The notes under the pieces were generated by a model. That model was given only the letters and a program-made list of their open reading frames with translations. It had not been told where the DNA came from and ran no database searches. From Gymnodinialimonas ulvae (lineage in GTDB: Bacteria > Pseudomonadota > Alphaproteobacteria > Rhodobacterales > Rhodobacteraceae), in assembly GCF_037543845.1 (NCBI RefSeq), contig NZ_JBBIFX010000001.1, forward strand, positions 1,922,001 through 1,986,000: a stretch of DNA of 64,000 bases. Reading direction: 5' to 3'. Within the stretch, counting starts at the first letter, position 1; each line of letters opens with the position of its first letter. This document shows positions 9,617-18,438 of the stretch, in pieces. The position numbers and the translations under genes are program-made.

Positions 9617-10369
9617 CTATTTTGGTGCGTTTTGCCAGACAATGCGCGCATCAGCGGCGGTCAGATCCCCCTTGGCACGGTCAAAGCGCAGGTAGGCGAT
9701 GGCGTGGCCGTCCGCTTGTGTATAAAGCGCCCCGGCCGGTTTGCCATCGGCGGTGATCTCGGTTCCGACGGGGGCCGTGCCGTCGATCTTGACCGTGACG
9801 AAGCCCTTCTTCAGCTCGGTCTTGTGCTTCATGCGGGCGGTGACCTCTTGGCCCACGTAGCAGCCCTTGCGGTGGTCCACGCCAGACAACCGGTCGAAGC
9901 CCGCCTCAAGTATATACGTTTCGTTCGGGATCAGTTCGACACCGGTTTCCGGCACGCAAGCCGCGACCCGCAAAGCGTTCCAATCGATGGCAGGATCGCC
10001 ACCCTCAACGCCATAGGCGCGCCACCCTAGGGACGGATCGCGAGGGTCGGGATGGGCGCCTTCGGGCGGTGTGCCGAGCCCGCGGATAACGGTAAGCCCG
10101 GCCTCTTCGATCACCACATCGGCGCGCAGGCGATACATGCTCAGAAGCTGTGCGAGGCCGGGGGCGAGGTCGGTTTTCACGTCGAGAAGGATGTCGTCGC
10201 CGCGGTCGAGCAGGAAGAAATCGGCGAGGTATTTGCCCTGCGGTGTCAGAAGGGCTGCATAGGTCAGCCCATCGCCGGGATCGCGTGTTACCAACCCCTT
10301 TAGGAAGCCATGAGCCTCTGCCCCGCCAATGCGCAGGACCGTTCGATCCTCTGCCCGTTCTCCGACCAT
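9617..10369 (-). CDS. ygfZ: YgfZ/GcvT-domain folate-binding protein
   Basis: This roughly 250-residue protein carries the family signature KGCYVGQE (in DHRKGCYVGQEVTARMKHK), whose cysteine is needed for YgfZ function. YgfZ proteins bind tetrahydrofolate and support assembly or repair of Fe-S proteins, including MiaB. The start chosen is ATG 10369 (MVGERAEDRTVLRIGG), preceded by a gggggc ribosome site; ATG 10396 upstream would add nine residues. It is convergent with the methyltransferase gene and divergent from the aminotransferase. Confidence 0.88.
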   Translation of the reverse strand: MVGERAEDRTVLRIGGAEAHGFLKGLVTRDPGDGLTYAALLTPQGKYLADFFLLDRGDDILLDVKTDLAPGLAQLLSMYRLRADVVIEEAGLTVIRGLGTPPEGAHPDPRDPSLGWRAYGVEGGDPAIDWNALRVAACVPETGVELIPNETYILEAGFDRLSGVDHRKGCYVGQEVTARMKHKTELKKGFVTVKIDGTAPVGTEITADGKPAGALYTQADGHAIAYLRFDRAKGDLTAADARIVWQNAPK

Positions 10370-10495
10370 GTGTTCAGCCCCCGTGATCCGTCGCATCACA
10401 GCTAATCATGCGAGAGAGCACGCGCAACGTTGACCGGCCATGGGGGGCGGGATACCTCTGCGCGGACGCACGTTTTTCACCCCGGAGCCGCCGAA

Positions 10496-11686
10496 ATGTC
10501 CCTGTCCAATGGTCGCCATTATCTTGCCATTCCCGGCCCTTCCGTCATGCCCGATCGGGTGTTGCAGGCGATGCACCGCGCCGCGCCCAACATTTATCGC
10601 GGCGCGTTGGTGGATATGGTCGCGGGCATCGTGCCCGATCTGAAAACGGTGGCACAGACCAAGCACCACGTGGCGATGTATATCTGCAACGGGCACGGGG
10701 CCTGGGAAGCGGCGTTGGTCAACACGCTGTCGCGGGGGGACAAGGTTCTGGTGCTGGCGACGGGACGGTTCGGGATCGGCTGGGGCGAGATGGCCCGCGA
10801 TCTGGGCGCGGACTGCGAGGTGTTGGACTTCGGCATGCACGCGGATATCGACATGGCGCGCGTGACAGAGGCCTTGGCCGCCGATACCGAACACAGGATC
10901 AAGGCGGTTCTGGCAGTGCAGGTCGACACGGCGACTTCGGTGAAAAACAACATCATGGGGCTGCGCGGGGTGCTGGACACGGCGGGGCATCCGGCCTTGC
11001 TTTTCTCGGACAACATCGCCTGCCTGGGCTGTGATGAGTTCCACATGGACGCCTGGGGCGTCGATGTGATGGTCACCGGCAGCCAGAAGGGCCTGATGAC
11101 GCCGCCGGGCATGGCGTTTGTCTATTTCAACGCCAAGGCGGATGCCGCGCGGGAGCGGGCGAACATGGTCACGCCCTATTGGGATTGGCGACCTCGGATC
11201 GACCCGGAGTATTTCTACCGCTACTTCTGCGGCACGGCGCCGACGCATCACCTTTACGGCCTGCGCACGTCGCTGGACATGATCGTGCACGAGGAGGGGC
11301 TGCCTCAGGTCTGGCGGAGGCATAGCGTTCTGGCCGAGGCGATTTGGTCGGCGCTTGAAGTCTGGGGCCAGGCGGGCCCGGTGCGGCCCAATGTGGCAGA
11401 GCGGGACAAGCGCAGCCATGCCGTGACGTTGGTCAATTTCGGCCCCGGCAACGGGCTGCGTCTGCGGGAGTGGATGGAGGCCAATTACGGCGTCACGCTG
11501 GGGGTGCCGCTGGACGGGTTGGAGGCGCCCGATGACTACCTGCGGATCGGTCACATGGGGCATGTGAACGCGCATATGGTTCTGGGCGTGTTGGCGGGCT
11601 TGCAGGCGGGGATGGCCGCACTGCAGATCCCGCACGGGCCGACCGGGCTGGAAGCGGCGATGAAGGTTGTGGCCGAGGCAGGTTGA
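10496..11686 (+). CDS. Class V aminotransferase, serine/alanine--glyoxylate type
   Basis: This 396-residue PLP enzyme of the AGXT/SgaA family begins with YLAIPGPSVMPDRVLQAMHRA and carries the PLP-lysine segment VMVTGSQKGLMTPPG. Such enzymes move an amino group from serine, alanine or aspartate to glyoxylate, making glycine. The ATG at 10496 has an upstream cggagccgccgaa ribosome site; the frame upstream is not family-like. A second, more divergent class V aminotransferase sits in the malate-CoA ligase operon at 31845-33092. The precise amino donor cannot be read from sequence. Confidence 0.85.
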   Translation: MSLSNGRHYLAIPGPSVMPDRVLQAMHRAAPNIYRGALVDMVAGIVPDLKTVAQTKHHVAMYICNGHGAWEAALVNTLSRGDKVLVLATGRFGIGWGEMARDLGADCEVLDFGMHADIDMARVTEALAADTEHRIKAVLAVQVDTATSVKNNIMGLRGVLDTAGHPALLFSDNIACLGCDEFHMDAWGVDVMVTGSQKGLMTPPGMAFVYFNAKADAARERANMVTPYWDWRPRIDPEYFYRYFCGTAPTHHLYGLRTSLDMIVHEEGLPQVWRRHSVLAEAIWSALEVWGQAGPVRPNVAERDKRSHAVTLVNFGPGNGLRLREWMEANYGVTLGVPLDGLEAPDDYLRIGHMGHVNAHMVLGVLAGLQAGMAALQIPHGPTGLEAAMKVVAEAG

Positions 11687-11709
11687 GCAAGGTAGGCCCC
11701 GGCGTGGGA

Positions 11710-12822
11710 TCAGTCGCCTGATGCGGCCCGTTGCAGCGCCACGGGCAGGGCCTCGGCGAATTTGTCCAAAGCCGGATCCGGCGCACAGGACACGCGAATG
11801 CAGCGATCTTGTGGCGCGACGAACGGCATGCGCACGAGGATGCCCTGCGCAACCAGAGCGGCGAGCGTGGCGCGGGCGAAATCGCCGTCCCGCCCGCAAT
11901 CTATCGTGACGAAATTCGTGGCCGACGGCAGCGGGGTCAGGCCGTTGTCACGTGCGATGGCGCTGATGCGATCCCGCGCGGCGGCGATGCGGACGATGGT
12001 GTCCGTAAGGTAAGCTTGATCCTCCAACGCGGCCAGCGCGGCGGCTTGCGCGACGCGGCCCATGCCGAAATGATTGCGGATCTTGCCGAAGGACGTAATG
12101 AAATCCGCCTCGGCCAACCCATAGCCCACGCGCAGGCCCGCAAGGCCATAGGCCTTGGAGAAGGTTCGGAATCGGATCACGCGCGGATGGGTCAGGTCGA
12201 GCGGCGGGATCGCGTCCGCAGGCGCGGTGTCGGCATAGGCCTCATCCAGCGCCAGAACGCAGCCCTCGGGCAGGCGCGCGATCATGCGCTGCACGGTTTC
12301 GGCGCTGTGCCAATTGCCCATGGGGTTGTCGGGGTTGGCGAAGTAGATGAGCTTCGCGTCGACCTCCGCCGCCTTGGCGATCAGGGCGTCGGGATCTTCG
12401 AAATCGTCCGTGTAGGGCACCTTGTGCAACGCGCCACCGAAGCCCGCCACATGATAGTTGAAGGTCGGATAGGCCCCGTTGGAGGTTACAACCGCATCGC
12501 CCGGCCCCACCAGAAGCCGGACGAGATAGCCAAGCAGGCCGTCGATCCCTTCGCCGACGATGATGTTGCCGGGGGCGATGGCGTGGTGCGCGGCGAGGGC
12601 AGCGCGCAGGTCATGCACCTCCGGATCGCCATACATCCAGGCGTCATGCGCCGCCCCGGCCATCGCGGCGATGGCGCGCGGACTGGGTCCAAAGACGCTT
12701 TCGTTGGCGCCAAGCCGGGCGGCGAAGGCCGATCCCCGGCCGCGTTCCTGCGTTTCGGGACCGACGAAGGGTACGGTGGACGGCAGGGAATGGGCGAGGT
12801 CGGTATAGCGGGGTGCGGTCAT
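11710..12822 (-). CDS. HisC-like PLP-dependent aminotransferase
   Basis: This 370-residue class I/II aminotransferase has the histidinol-phosphate-aminotransferase-type features GANESVFGPSP, YFANPDNPMG, LDEAYAD and the PLP lysine in FRTFSKAYGLAGLRVGYG. It probably transaminates an aromatic or imidazole amino acid. HisC itself is only one option because no other his gene is nearby. The start ATG 12822 (MTAPRYTDLAHSLP) fits the family; the longer frame adds a proline/arginine-rich stretch over the divergent neighbour. It is convergent with the class V aminotransferase, 23 bases apart. Confidence 0.85.
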   Translation of the reverse strand: MTAPRYTDLAHSLPSTVPFVGPETQERGRGSAFAARLGANESVFGPSPRAIAAMAGAAHDAWMYGDPEVHDLRAALAAHHAIAPGNIIVGEGIDGLLGYLVRLLVGPGDAVVTSNGAYPTFNYHVAGFGGALHKVPYTDDFEDPDALIAKAAEVDAKLIYFANPDNPMGNWHSAETVQRMIARLPEGCVLALDEAYADTAPADAIPPLDLTHPRVIRFRTFSKAYGLAGLRVGYGLAEADFITSFGKIRNHFGMGRVAQAAALAALEDQAYLTDTIVRIAAARDRISAIARDNGLTPLPSATNFVTIDCGRDGDFARATLAALVAQGILVRMPFVAPQDRCIRVSCAPDPALDKFAEALPVALQRAASGD

Positions 12823-12883
12823 GGGTCTTGGTTTGCCGATTTTTCCCCGCCCGGCAAGGGGGTCGGGGGCCCATATTGGGATC

Positions 12884-13048
12884 ATGAAAACGAACAGACG
12901 CCAATTCCTGATCCTCGGCGGCGCGGCCGCGACCGCGCTGCGCCTTGGCCCGACGCTTGCCACGAAGGTGGGCGGGCGCCGGGTTCTGACCCTGGTTTAT
13001 GACAAGAGCCTGGGCATGATGCGGGCGGTGGATCGATTGATCCCCTGA
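12884..13048 (+). CDS. Small Tat-signal-like protein, unknown function
   Basis: A 54-residue product starts MKTNRRQFLILGGAAATALR. This is a twin-arginine-type leader (NRRQFLIL followed by a hydrophobic stretch), but almost no mature protein remains (about 28 residues, ending AVDRLIP). The ATG at 12884 lies 61 bases from the divergent HisC-like gene. It may be a tiny exported or membrane-tethered peptide, or a remnant of a larger Tat substrate. Confidence 0.45.
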   Translation: MKTNRRQFLILGGAAATALRLGPTLATKVGGRRVLTLVYDKSLGMMRAVDRLIP

Positions 13049-13052
13049 CGCG

Positions 13053-13415
13053 TCAGTAGGCGTCTTCTTCGAGGAAGCGGCGGTTGACCCAGCCACGTTG
13101 CACCCCGTTCCAGAACACAAGGCACCAGGCCGGATAGGTCTCAAGCTGCTGCTGTTGTTGCACGCTCAGCGCGAAGAATTGCGTCTGGGTCACGGTCGGC
13201 ACGCAATACTCGATCTGCACACCACGCGCATTGTGGGGCAATGCGTCGATAACGAAGTAATTGGTCCCCGGCCCGACCCGCGTGTTGAGCACATCGTTGG
13301 AGGCCACGTTGAACACGCGCCACGCATCGGGGCCGTCGGCGGTCGCGTTGGCCATCGGGGCGAGCGCGGCCAGAAGGGTGGCGACAAGGGTGAGACGTGC
13401 ACACAGAGCTTTCAT
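13053..13415 (-). CDS. Secreted SH3-like domain protein
   Basis: This 120-residue protein has a cleavable-type signal peptide (LTLVATLLAALAPMANATA, about residues 8-26) and a bacterial SH3-like domain (NVLNTRVGPGTNYFVIDALPHNARGVQIEYC ... WCLVFWNGVQRGWVNRRFL). SH3b domains are usually periplasmic or cell-wall binding. Two cysteines (about positions 70 and 97) could form a disulfide. It is the first of two related genes in tandem; see 13513-13914. Confidence 0.75.
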   Translation of the reverse strand: MKALCARLTLVATLLAALAPMANATADGPDAWRVFNVASNDVLNTRVGPGTNYFVIDALPHNARGVQIEYCVPTVTQTQFFALSVQQQQQLETYPAWCLVFWNGVQRGWVNRRFLEEDAY

Positions 13416-13512
13416 CGGGATCGTCCTTGGAGGGGTATGGGGTGGCTAAGACTACGGGTCGGAGACGCGGATGATCAATGGCCGGGTCTGCGGGGGTCTT
13501 GGACCGCGCAAG

Positions 13513-13914
13513 TCAATGGGATTGCGCCAGAAAGCGGGCGTTCACCCAACCCCGGATGTAGCCCTGATGGCTGATGAGACACCAACGCGAGGGGCCGCGC
13601 GTGGTCGAGATCACGGCACAGTCATGCAGCTGCACGCCGTATCCGTTGAAGGGCAATGTATAGACGATGTGGTTACGGACGCCGGGACCGTGCCGGACAT
13701 TCAGGTGATCGTATGAGGCGACGCCGTGGACATGGTACCAGGCGTAATTGTTGTAATGCCCCCAATCGTTGTAGCCATGGCCCTGGCCGTGATAATTCGC
13801 CGGCTGGACGTTCACCGGGGGCGCCTCCCACCCGTAATTGGTGGCGGACGCGGTGGTGGCCGTGAGGGACAGGGCCGCGACAAGTGCAGTGGAAATGGCT
13901 TTGAAAAAACGCAT
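13513..13914 (-). CDS. Secreted SH3-like domain protein, paralogue
   Basis: This 133-residue protein has a signal peptide (residues 1-24, ending TTASA). A His/Tyr/Asn-rich linker follows (YHGQGHGYNDWGHYNNYAWYHVHG), then an SH3-like domain (HLNVRHGPGVRNHIVYTLPFNGYGVQLHDC ... WCLISHQGYIRGWVNARFL). The domain is clearly related to the product of 13053-13415, with the same R-x-GPG-x-(N)-x2-(V/I), GVQ-x3-C, WCL and RGWVN-x-RFL elements. The pair probably arose by tandem duplication, with the His-rich linker gained or lost in one copy. Confidence 0.75.
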   Translation of the reverse strand: MRFFKAISTALVAALSLTATTASATNYGWEAPPVNVQPANYHGQGHGYNDWGHYNNYAWYHVHGVASYDHLNVRHGPGVRNHIVYTLPFNGYGVQLHDCAVISTTRGPSRWCLISHQGYIRGWVNARFLAQSH

Positions 13915-14028
13915 GGGAAAAGTCCTCGGTGTTGAATGCCTTGGACTGATCTTCCGTCGAAACAGAGTGTTTCCTCAATGGAGGTTTTCCCGCCCGGATT
14001 GGGCGGGATGCGATGTTCAGGCGCTTGG

Positions 14029-17000
14029 TTAACCGACCTCGGCCAGACGTGCCAAAGCCTCCTTCAGGCGGGCCTCCTCCTCTTCGCGCTGGCTGAGGTT
14101 TTCCCTGGTTTCCTCAACCACTTCGGGCGGCGCGCTTTCGGCGAACTTGGGGTTGTTGACACGTCCACGCAGGCCGCCGAGTTCTTTGGCGAGCTTGCCC
14201 AAAGTCTTTTCCAGTCGGGCCTTTTCCTCGGCCACGTCGATCAAATCGGCAATGGGCAGGGCAAAGGTGCCACCCTCGACCGCGATGGTGACCGCGCCCT
14301 TGGGCAGGGTGTCGGTCGGGGTGACTTCGCTGAGGCGCGCAAGGCGGGTGATCATGGCGGAGTTTCGGGCGAAGGCGCCCTGCCCTGCGGTGTCGAGATC
14401 AGCTTGCAACAGCTGCACCTTGAGGCCGGCGGGGACGTGCATCTGCGCGCGGACGGAGCGGATTTCCTCGATCAGGGAGATCACCCAGCGCATTTCGCGC
14501 TCGGCCTCTTCATCGATGAGTTCAGCGCCAAAGGTAGGCCAATCGGCGTGGACGAGGGGTTTGTCGCGCGTGGCGATCTCGGCCCAGAGCTCTTCGGTGA
14601 TGAAGGGCATCGTGGGGTGCAGAAGGATCAGGCATTGGTCGATCACCCAGGCCATCGTGGCGCGTGTTTCCGCGATGACCGCTTCGTCGCCAGACGCAAA
14701 CAATGGCTTGGCGAATTCGAGATACCAGTCACAGACCTTGCCCCAGACGAATTGGTAAAGACCGTTGGCCGCGTCGTTGAAGCGATACCCATCAAGCGCT
14801 TCGTCATGGGCCAGGCGCGCGCGCGCGGTCTCGCCGACGATCCAGCGGTTGACGGTTTGGGTCACGCTGGCGGGGTCGAAATCAGCGGAGGGTTTGCATT
14901 CGTTCATCTCGGCAAACCGCGCGGCGTTCCAGAGCTTGGTGCCGAAGTTGCGGTAGCCCGCGATGCGATCCTTCGACAGCTTGAGGTCGCGGCCCATGGC
15001 GGCCATGGAGGTTAGCGTGAAGCGCACGGCATCGGCGCCGTATTCGTTGATGAGTTCCAGCGGGTCGAGGACGTTGCCGGTGGATTTCGACATCTTCTTG
15101 CCCTTCTCGTCGCGGACGAGCGCGTGGACGTAGACGTCTTTGAAGGGGATGTCGTCGACGACGGCAAGTTGCATCATCATCATCCGGGCGACCCAGAAGA
15201 AGATGATGTCGAAGCCGGAAATGAGCGTTGAGGTGGGGAAATAGCGTTTGAGTTCGGGCGTATCCTCGGGCCAGCCGAGGGTGCCGATGGGCCAAAGGCC
15301 CGAAGAAAACCACGTGTCGAGCACGTCGGGGTCGCGGTAGATCGCGACGAAGGGTTTGCCCGGTATCTTCGATCCTTCAAACGCCGCTTTGGCCTCCGCC
15401 TCGTTTGCAACGACGACATAGCCGCCGCGATCAAACTCCGTTGAGTTCGCGAACGAAAACAAGCCCAAAGCCTCATCGAATGTCGGCGCACAAACCATCT
15501 CTGGCTGGTTACTCTGCCCCTGCGTAATCCCATACCAAACCGGGATCTGGTGGCCCCACCAAAGCTGACGCGAGATGGTCCAGGGCTCGATATTCTCCAG
15601 CCAATGAAAATACACCTTCCGGTGCTGTTCGGGCATGATGCGGACGCGTCCATCACGGACGGCGTCCAGCGCGGGGCCGACGATTTTGGCGGTGTCGACG
15701 AACCATTGGTCGGTCAGCATGGGCTCGATCACGACCTTGGAGCGGTCGCCGAAGGGCTGCGTGATGGGCTTGGCCTCGACCAGCGGGACGGGCGTGATGT
15801 CTTCGTCTTCGCCCTTCTTTTTCTTGCCCCCAAGGCGCGGGTCGTCGGAACTGGTCATGACGGCCAGCCCCTCGCCCGTGATCTCGGCCACGACCTTTTC
15901 GCGGGCCTCAAACCGGTCCAGCCCGCGCAGGTGATCAGGGACGAGGTTGAGGGCATCGACCTCCATCTCGCCCAATGTCCGCGCGCCATTGGCCACGGCC
16001 TGCGCAATCGCCGCAGCCTCGGCATAGGGCGCGCCGTCGTCACGAAGATGACCCTTGGTGTCCATCAGGCGGTAGCAGGGGATACCTCCGCGCTTGGCAA
16101 CTTCGTAGTCGTTGAAGTCATGGGCGCCAGTGATCTTCACGGCACCCGAGCCGAAAGTCATGTCCGGGTATTCGTCGGTGATGATCGGGATCAGGCGGCG
16201 ATGTTCCTTTGGCCCGACCGGAATTTCGCAGAGCTTGCCAACGATAGGCGCATAGCGTTCGTCATCGGGGTGGACCGCAACCGCACCGTCGCCGAGCATC
16301 GTTTCGGGCCGGGTCGTGGCGATCGAGATGTAGTCCCGCGTCTCCCGCAGGGTGACATTCCCGTCTTCATCCTTCTCGACATATTCATAAGTCTGGCCGC
16401 CCGCGAGCGGGTATTTGAAGTGCCACATATGACCCGCGACGTCGGTGTTTTCGACTTCTAGGTCAGAGATCGCCGTTTCAAAATGCGGGTCCCAGTTCAC
16501 GAGGCGCTTGCCGCGGTAGATGAGCCCCTTGTTGTACATCTCCACGAAGACGCGGATGACGGCGTCGTGGAAATTGCCCTCTTCGCCCTCGGGCGCACCG
16601 GGCGCGCCGGACATGGTGAAGGCTTCGCGCGACCAATCGCAGGACGCGCCAAGGCGCTTGAGTTGTTCGATGATGGTGCCGCCGGATTTCTTTTTCCAGG
16701 CCCAGACGTGGTCGAGAAAATCTTCGCGGCTGAGGTCTTTGCGCTGAATTTGCGATTTTGCGAGCTCGCGTTCGACGACCATCTGCGTGGCGATGCCGGC
16801 GTGGTCGGTGCCGGGCTGCCAGAGCGTGTCGAAGCCGCGCATGCGGTGCCAGCGGATCAGCACATCCTGCAGCGTGTTGTTGAAGGCGTGGCCCACATGC
16901 AGGACGCCCGTGACATTGGGGGGCGGGATCATGATGGAATAGGCGTCGGATACGCCGTCCCAATTCGCGCCTGCGGCAAAGCAATTGCGGGCCTGCCACA

Positions 17001-17049
17001 TCTGGCTAATTCGGGCTTCAGCCTCGGCGGCGTTGAAGGATTTTTCCAT
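14029..17049 (-). CDS. valS: Valyl-tRNA synthetase
   Basis: This 1006-residue class Ia synthetase charges tRNA-Val. HIGH is HVGH (residues 51-54, in PPPNVTGVLHVGHAFN) and KMSKS is in KGKKMSKSTGN. The C-terminal ~70 residues form the ValS coiled-coil arm (EEKARLEKTLGKLAKELGGL...). The start ATG 17049 (MEKSFN) is chosen because it is preceded by aaaggggccggaccc, a good ribosome site; the in-frame ATG at 17070 lacks one. Confidence 0.98.
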   Translation of the reverse strand: MEKSFNAAEAEARISQMWQARNCFAAGANWDGVSDAYSIMIPPPNVTGVLHVGHAFNNTLQDVLIRWHRMRGFDTLWQPGTDHAGIATQMVVERELAKSQIQRKDLSREDFLDHVWAWKKKSGGTIIEQLKRLGASCDWSREAFTMSGAPGAPEGEEGNFHDAVIRVFVEMYNKGLIYRGKRLVNWDPHFETAISDLEVENTDVAGHMWHFKYPLAGGQTYEYVEKDEDGNVTLRETRDYISIATTRPETMLGDGAVAVHPDDERYAPIVGKLCEIPVGPKEHRRLIPIITDEYPDMTFGSGAVKITGAHDFNDYEVAKRGGIPCYRLMDTKGHLRDDGAPYAEAAAIAQAVANGARTLGEMEVDALNLVPDHLRGLDRFEAREKVVAEITGEGLAVMTSSDDPRLGGKKKKGEDEDITPVPLVEAKPITQPFGDRSKVVIEPMLTDQWFVDTAKIVGPALDAVRDGRVRIMPEQHRKVYFHWLENIEPWTISRQLWWGHQIPVWYGITQGQSNQPEMVCAPTFDEALGLFSFANSTEFDRGGYVVVANEAEAKAAFEGSKIPGKPFVAIYRDPDVLDTWFSSGLWPIGTLGWPEDTPELKRYFPTSTLISGFDIIFFWVARMMMMQLAVVDDIPFKDVYVHALVRDEKGKKMSKSTGNVLDPLELINEYGADAVRFTLTSMAAMGRDLKLSKDRIAGYRNFGTKLWNAARFAEMNECKPSADFDPASVTQTVNRWIVGETARARLAHDEALDGYRFNDAANGLYQFVWGKVCDWYLEFAKPLFASGDEAVIAETRATMAWVIDQCLILLHPTMPFITEELWAEIATRDKPLVHADWPTFGAELIDEEAEREMRWVISLIEEIRSVRAQMHVPAGLKVQLLQADLDTAGQGAFARNSAMITRLARLSEVTPTDTLPKGAVTIAVEGGTFALPIADLIDVAEEKARLEKTLGKLAKELGGLRGRVNNPKFAESAPPEVVEETRENLSQREEEEARLKEALARLAEVG

Positions 17050-17177
17050 GGGTCCGGCCCCTTTGATCACGTGGTGGAGCGGAGGTAGCGGATGGCGGCG
17101 CGAAGGCCAAGGGGCTGCGGGGTCGGTTTTGGCGATGTGGGGCCGTTGGGAACGCTATGGCCAGAGTCCGGGGCGGA

Positions 17178-18224
17178 TCAGGTGAGATGATCGAGCAATG
17201 CACGCGCGGTGGCCGCAATTGCGGTGGGGCGCAGGTCGCCCGCATCGAACGTGGCGGTGACAGGCGTGTCATCGGCGCGGCGCAGGCGGCGATAGGCGGG
17301 GTCGTAATGGTCAGTGATCAAGGCGTGGGCGAGGGCCTCGGCGCGGCCCTGGTTCAGCAGGTCGAGCCAGCGATTGACCCGGTCGTGGCCCGCGATGGGG
17401 CGCAGGCCGTTGAGGCGGGTGGTGAGCGCGTCGGGGGTGGCGACCAGGGCTGCGTATTGCGCAGCGAGGTAGCGGGCGCGGTGCTGTGGCGTGGCGTCGA
17501 GTACGATGCGGGGGCTGGATTTCATCGGGAGCCAAAGCGCGGGCGGGAGGCGGAGCGCGCCGATGCGGGCGGATTCAGCCTCGATCAGGAGCGGTTTGGC
17601 AGGATCGAAGGTGGCGAGGGTCGCGAGGATGCGGCTTTCGAACATCTTCTGGGCCGGTTGATCGCCGTCGATATCCCCGAGGATGGAGCCGCGATGGCGG
17701 GCCAGCCCTTCGAGGTCGAGCACCTGCGCGCCGAGCGTTGCGGCGGCGTTGAGTGTGTCGGTCTTGGCGGTGCCGGTGAGGCCGTCGAGACGGATCACGC
17801 GGAATGGCAGCGTGGCGTCGTAGAGTTGCGCCACGACATGGCGGCGGTAGGATTGGTAGCCGCCGTGCAGGGTTTCGGCGCGCCAGCCGATCTGTTGCAG
17901 GATCGACGTGAACGAGCCGGAGCGTTGCCCGCCGCGCCAACAATAAACGAGCGGACGCCAGCCGCCGTCGTGGTCCATCATATGCGCCTCGATCGCAGAG
18001 GCGGCGTTGCGGGCGACGAGGGCTGCGCCGATCTTGCGGGCTTTGAAGGGGCTGTCCTGCACGTAGATCGTGCCGACCGTCGCGCGTTCTTCGTTGGACA
18101 GGACGGGCATGTTGACCGCGCCGGGGACGTGATCTTCGGCGTATTCGGCAGGGCTTCGGACGTCGATGATCGTATCGAATCCCTGAGCCGTCAGGTCGGG
18201 CAGATTGGTCAGGGTGAACGCCAT
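17178..18224 (-). CDS. mnmH: tRNA 2-selenouridine synthase
   Basis: This 348-residue protein has an N-terminal rhodanese domain with active-site Cys in VYCWRGGQRSGS (about residues 93-104) and a C-terminal P-loop-like domain. It matches MnmH/SelU/YbbB, which geranylates and then selenates 2-thiouridine at the wobble position of tRNA-Lys, -Glu and -Gln using selenophosphate. The P-loop reads LTGTAKTD rather than the usual G-x4-GK[T/S] form, so its Walker A motif is degenerate. No selD or selA lies in the window. It is followed by valS on the same strand. Confidence 0.88.
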   Translation of the reverse strand: MAFTLTNLPDLTAQGFDTIIDVRSPAEYAEDHVPGAVNMPVLSNEERATVGTIYVQDSPFKARKIGAALVARNAASAIEAHMMDHDGGWRPLVYCWRGGQRSGSFTSILQQIGWRAETLHGGYQSYRRHVVAQLYDATLPFRVIRLDGLTGTAKTDTLNAAATLGAQVLDLEGLARHRGSILGDIDGDQPAQKMFESRILATLATFDPAKPLLIEAESARIGALRLPPALWLPMKSSPRIVLDATPQHRARYLAAQYAALVATPDALTTRLNGLRPIAGHDRVNRWLDLLNQGRAEALAHALITDHYDPAYRRLRRADDTPVTATFDAGDLRPTAIAATARALLDHLT

Positions 18225-18405
18225 GAACAGGGCTTAGGGGAGAACGGAGCGGAGGTCAAAGGGCGTGCGGTTGCAAGGTTGCAACCGGGGGTCATCCTAT
18301 TGAAAGCACGAGAAATTCGCATTTTCGTTAACCCAATATTAACCCGGCAAACGCGGCTTGAGACGTGGCGCCGCCTTGATCCAAGTCAAAGACGTTTACA
18401 CCCAT

Positions 18406-18427
18406 TGTGTCAGAATTATCTGACACA
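18406..18427. promoter_or_regulatory. PpsR/CrtJ-type operator upstream of bchE
   Basis: An interrupted palindrome (TGTGTCAGA, four bases, TCTGACACA) contains TGT-N12-ACA at 18408-18425, the published PpsR/CrtJ consensus for photosynthesis gene control. It sits immediately before the bchE ribosome site (cggagg, 18428-18433), where a bound repressor would block transcription. Only one clear copy is visible in the 18225-18438 gap; PpsR often binds paired sites. Confidence 0.75.
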
Positions 18428-18438
18428 CGGAGGTTTTC

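Noticed and set aside
13988..14008. 8-bp stem hairpin (TCCCGCCC/GGGCGGGA) between valS and the SH3 gene
   Set aside because: It is not followed by a T-run in either usable direction, so it is too weak to call a terminator with confidence.
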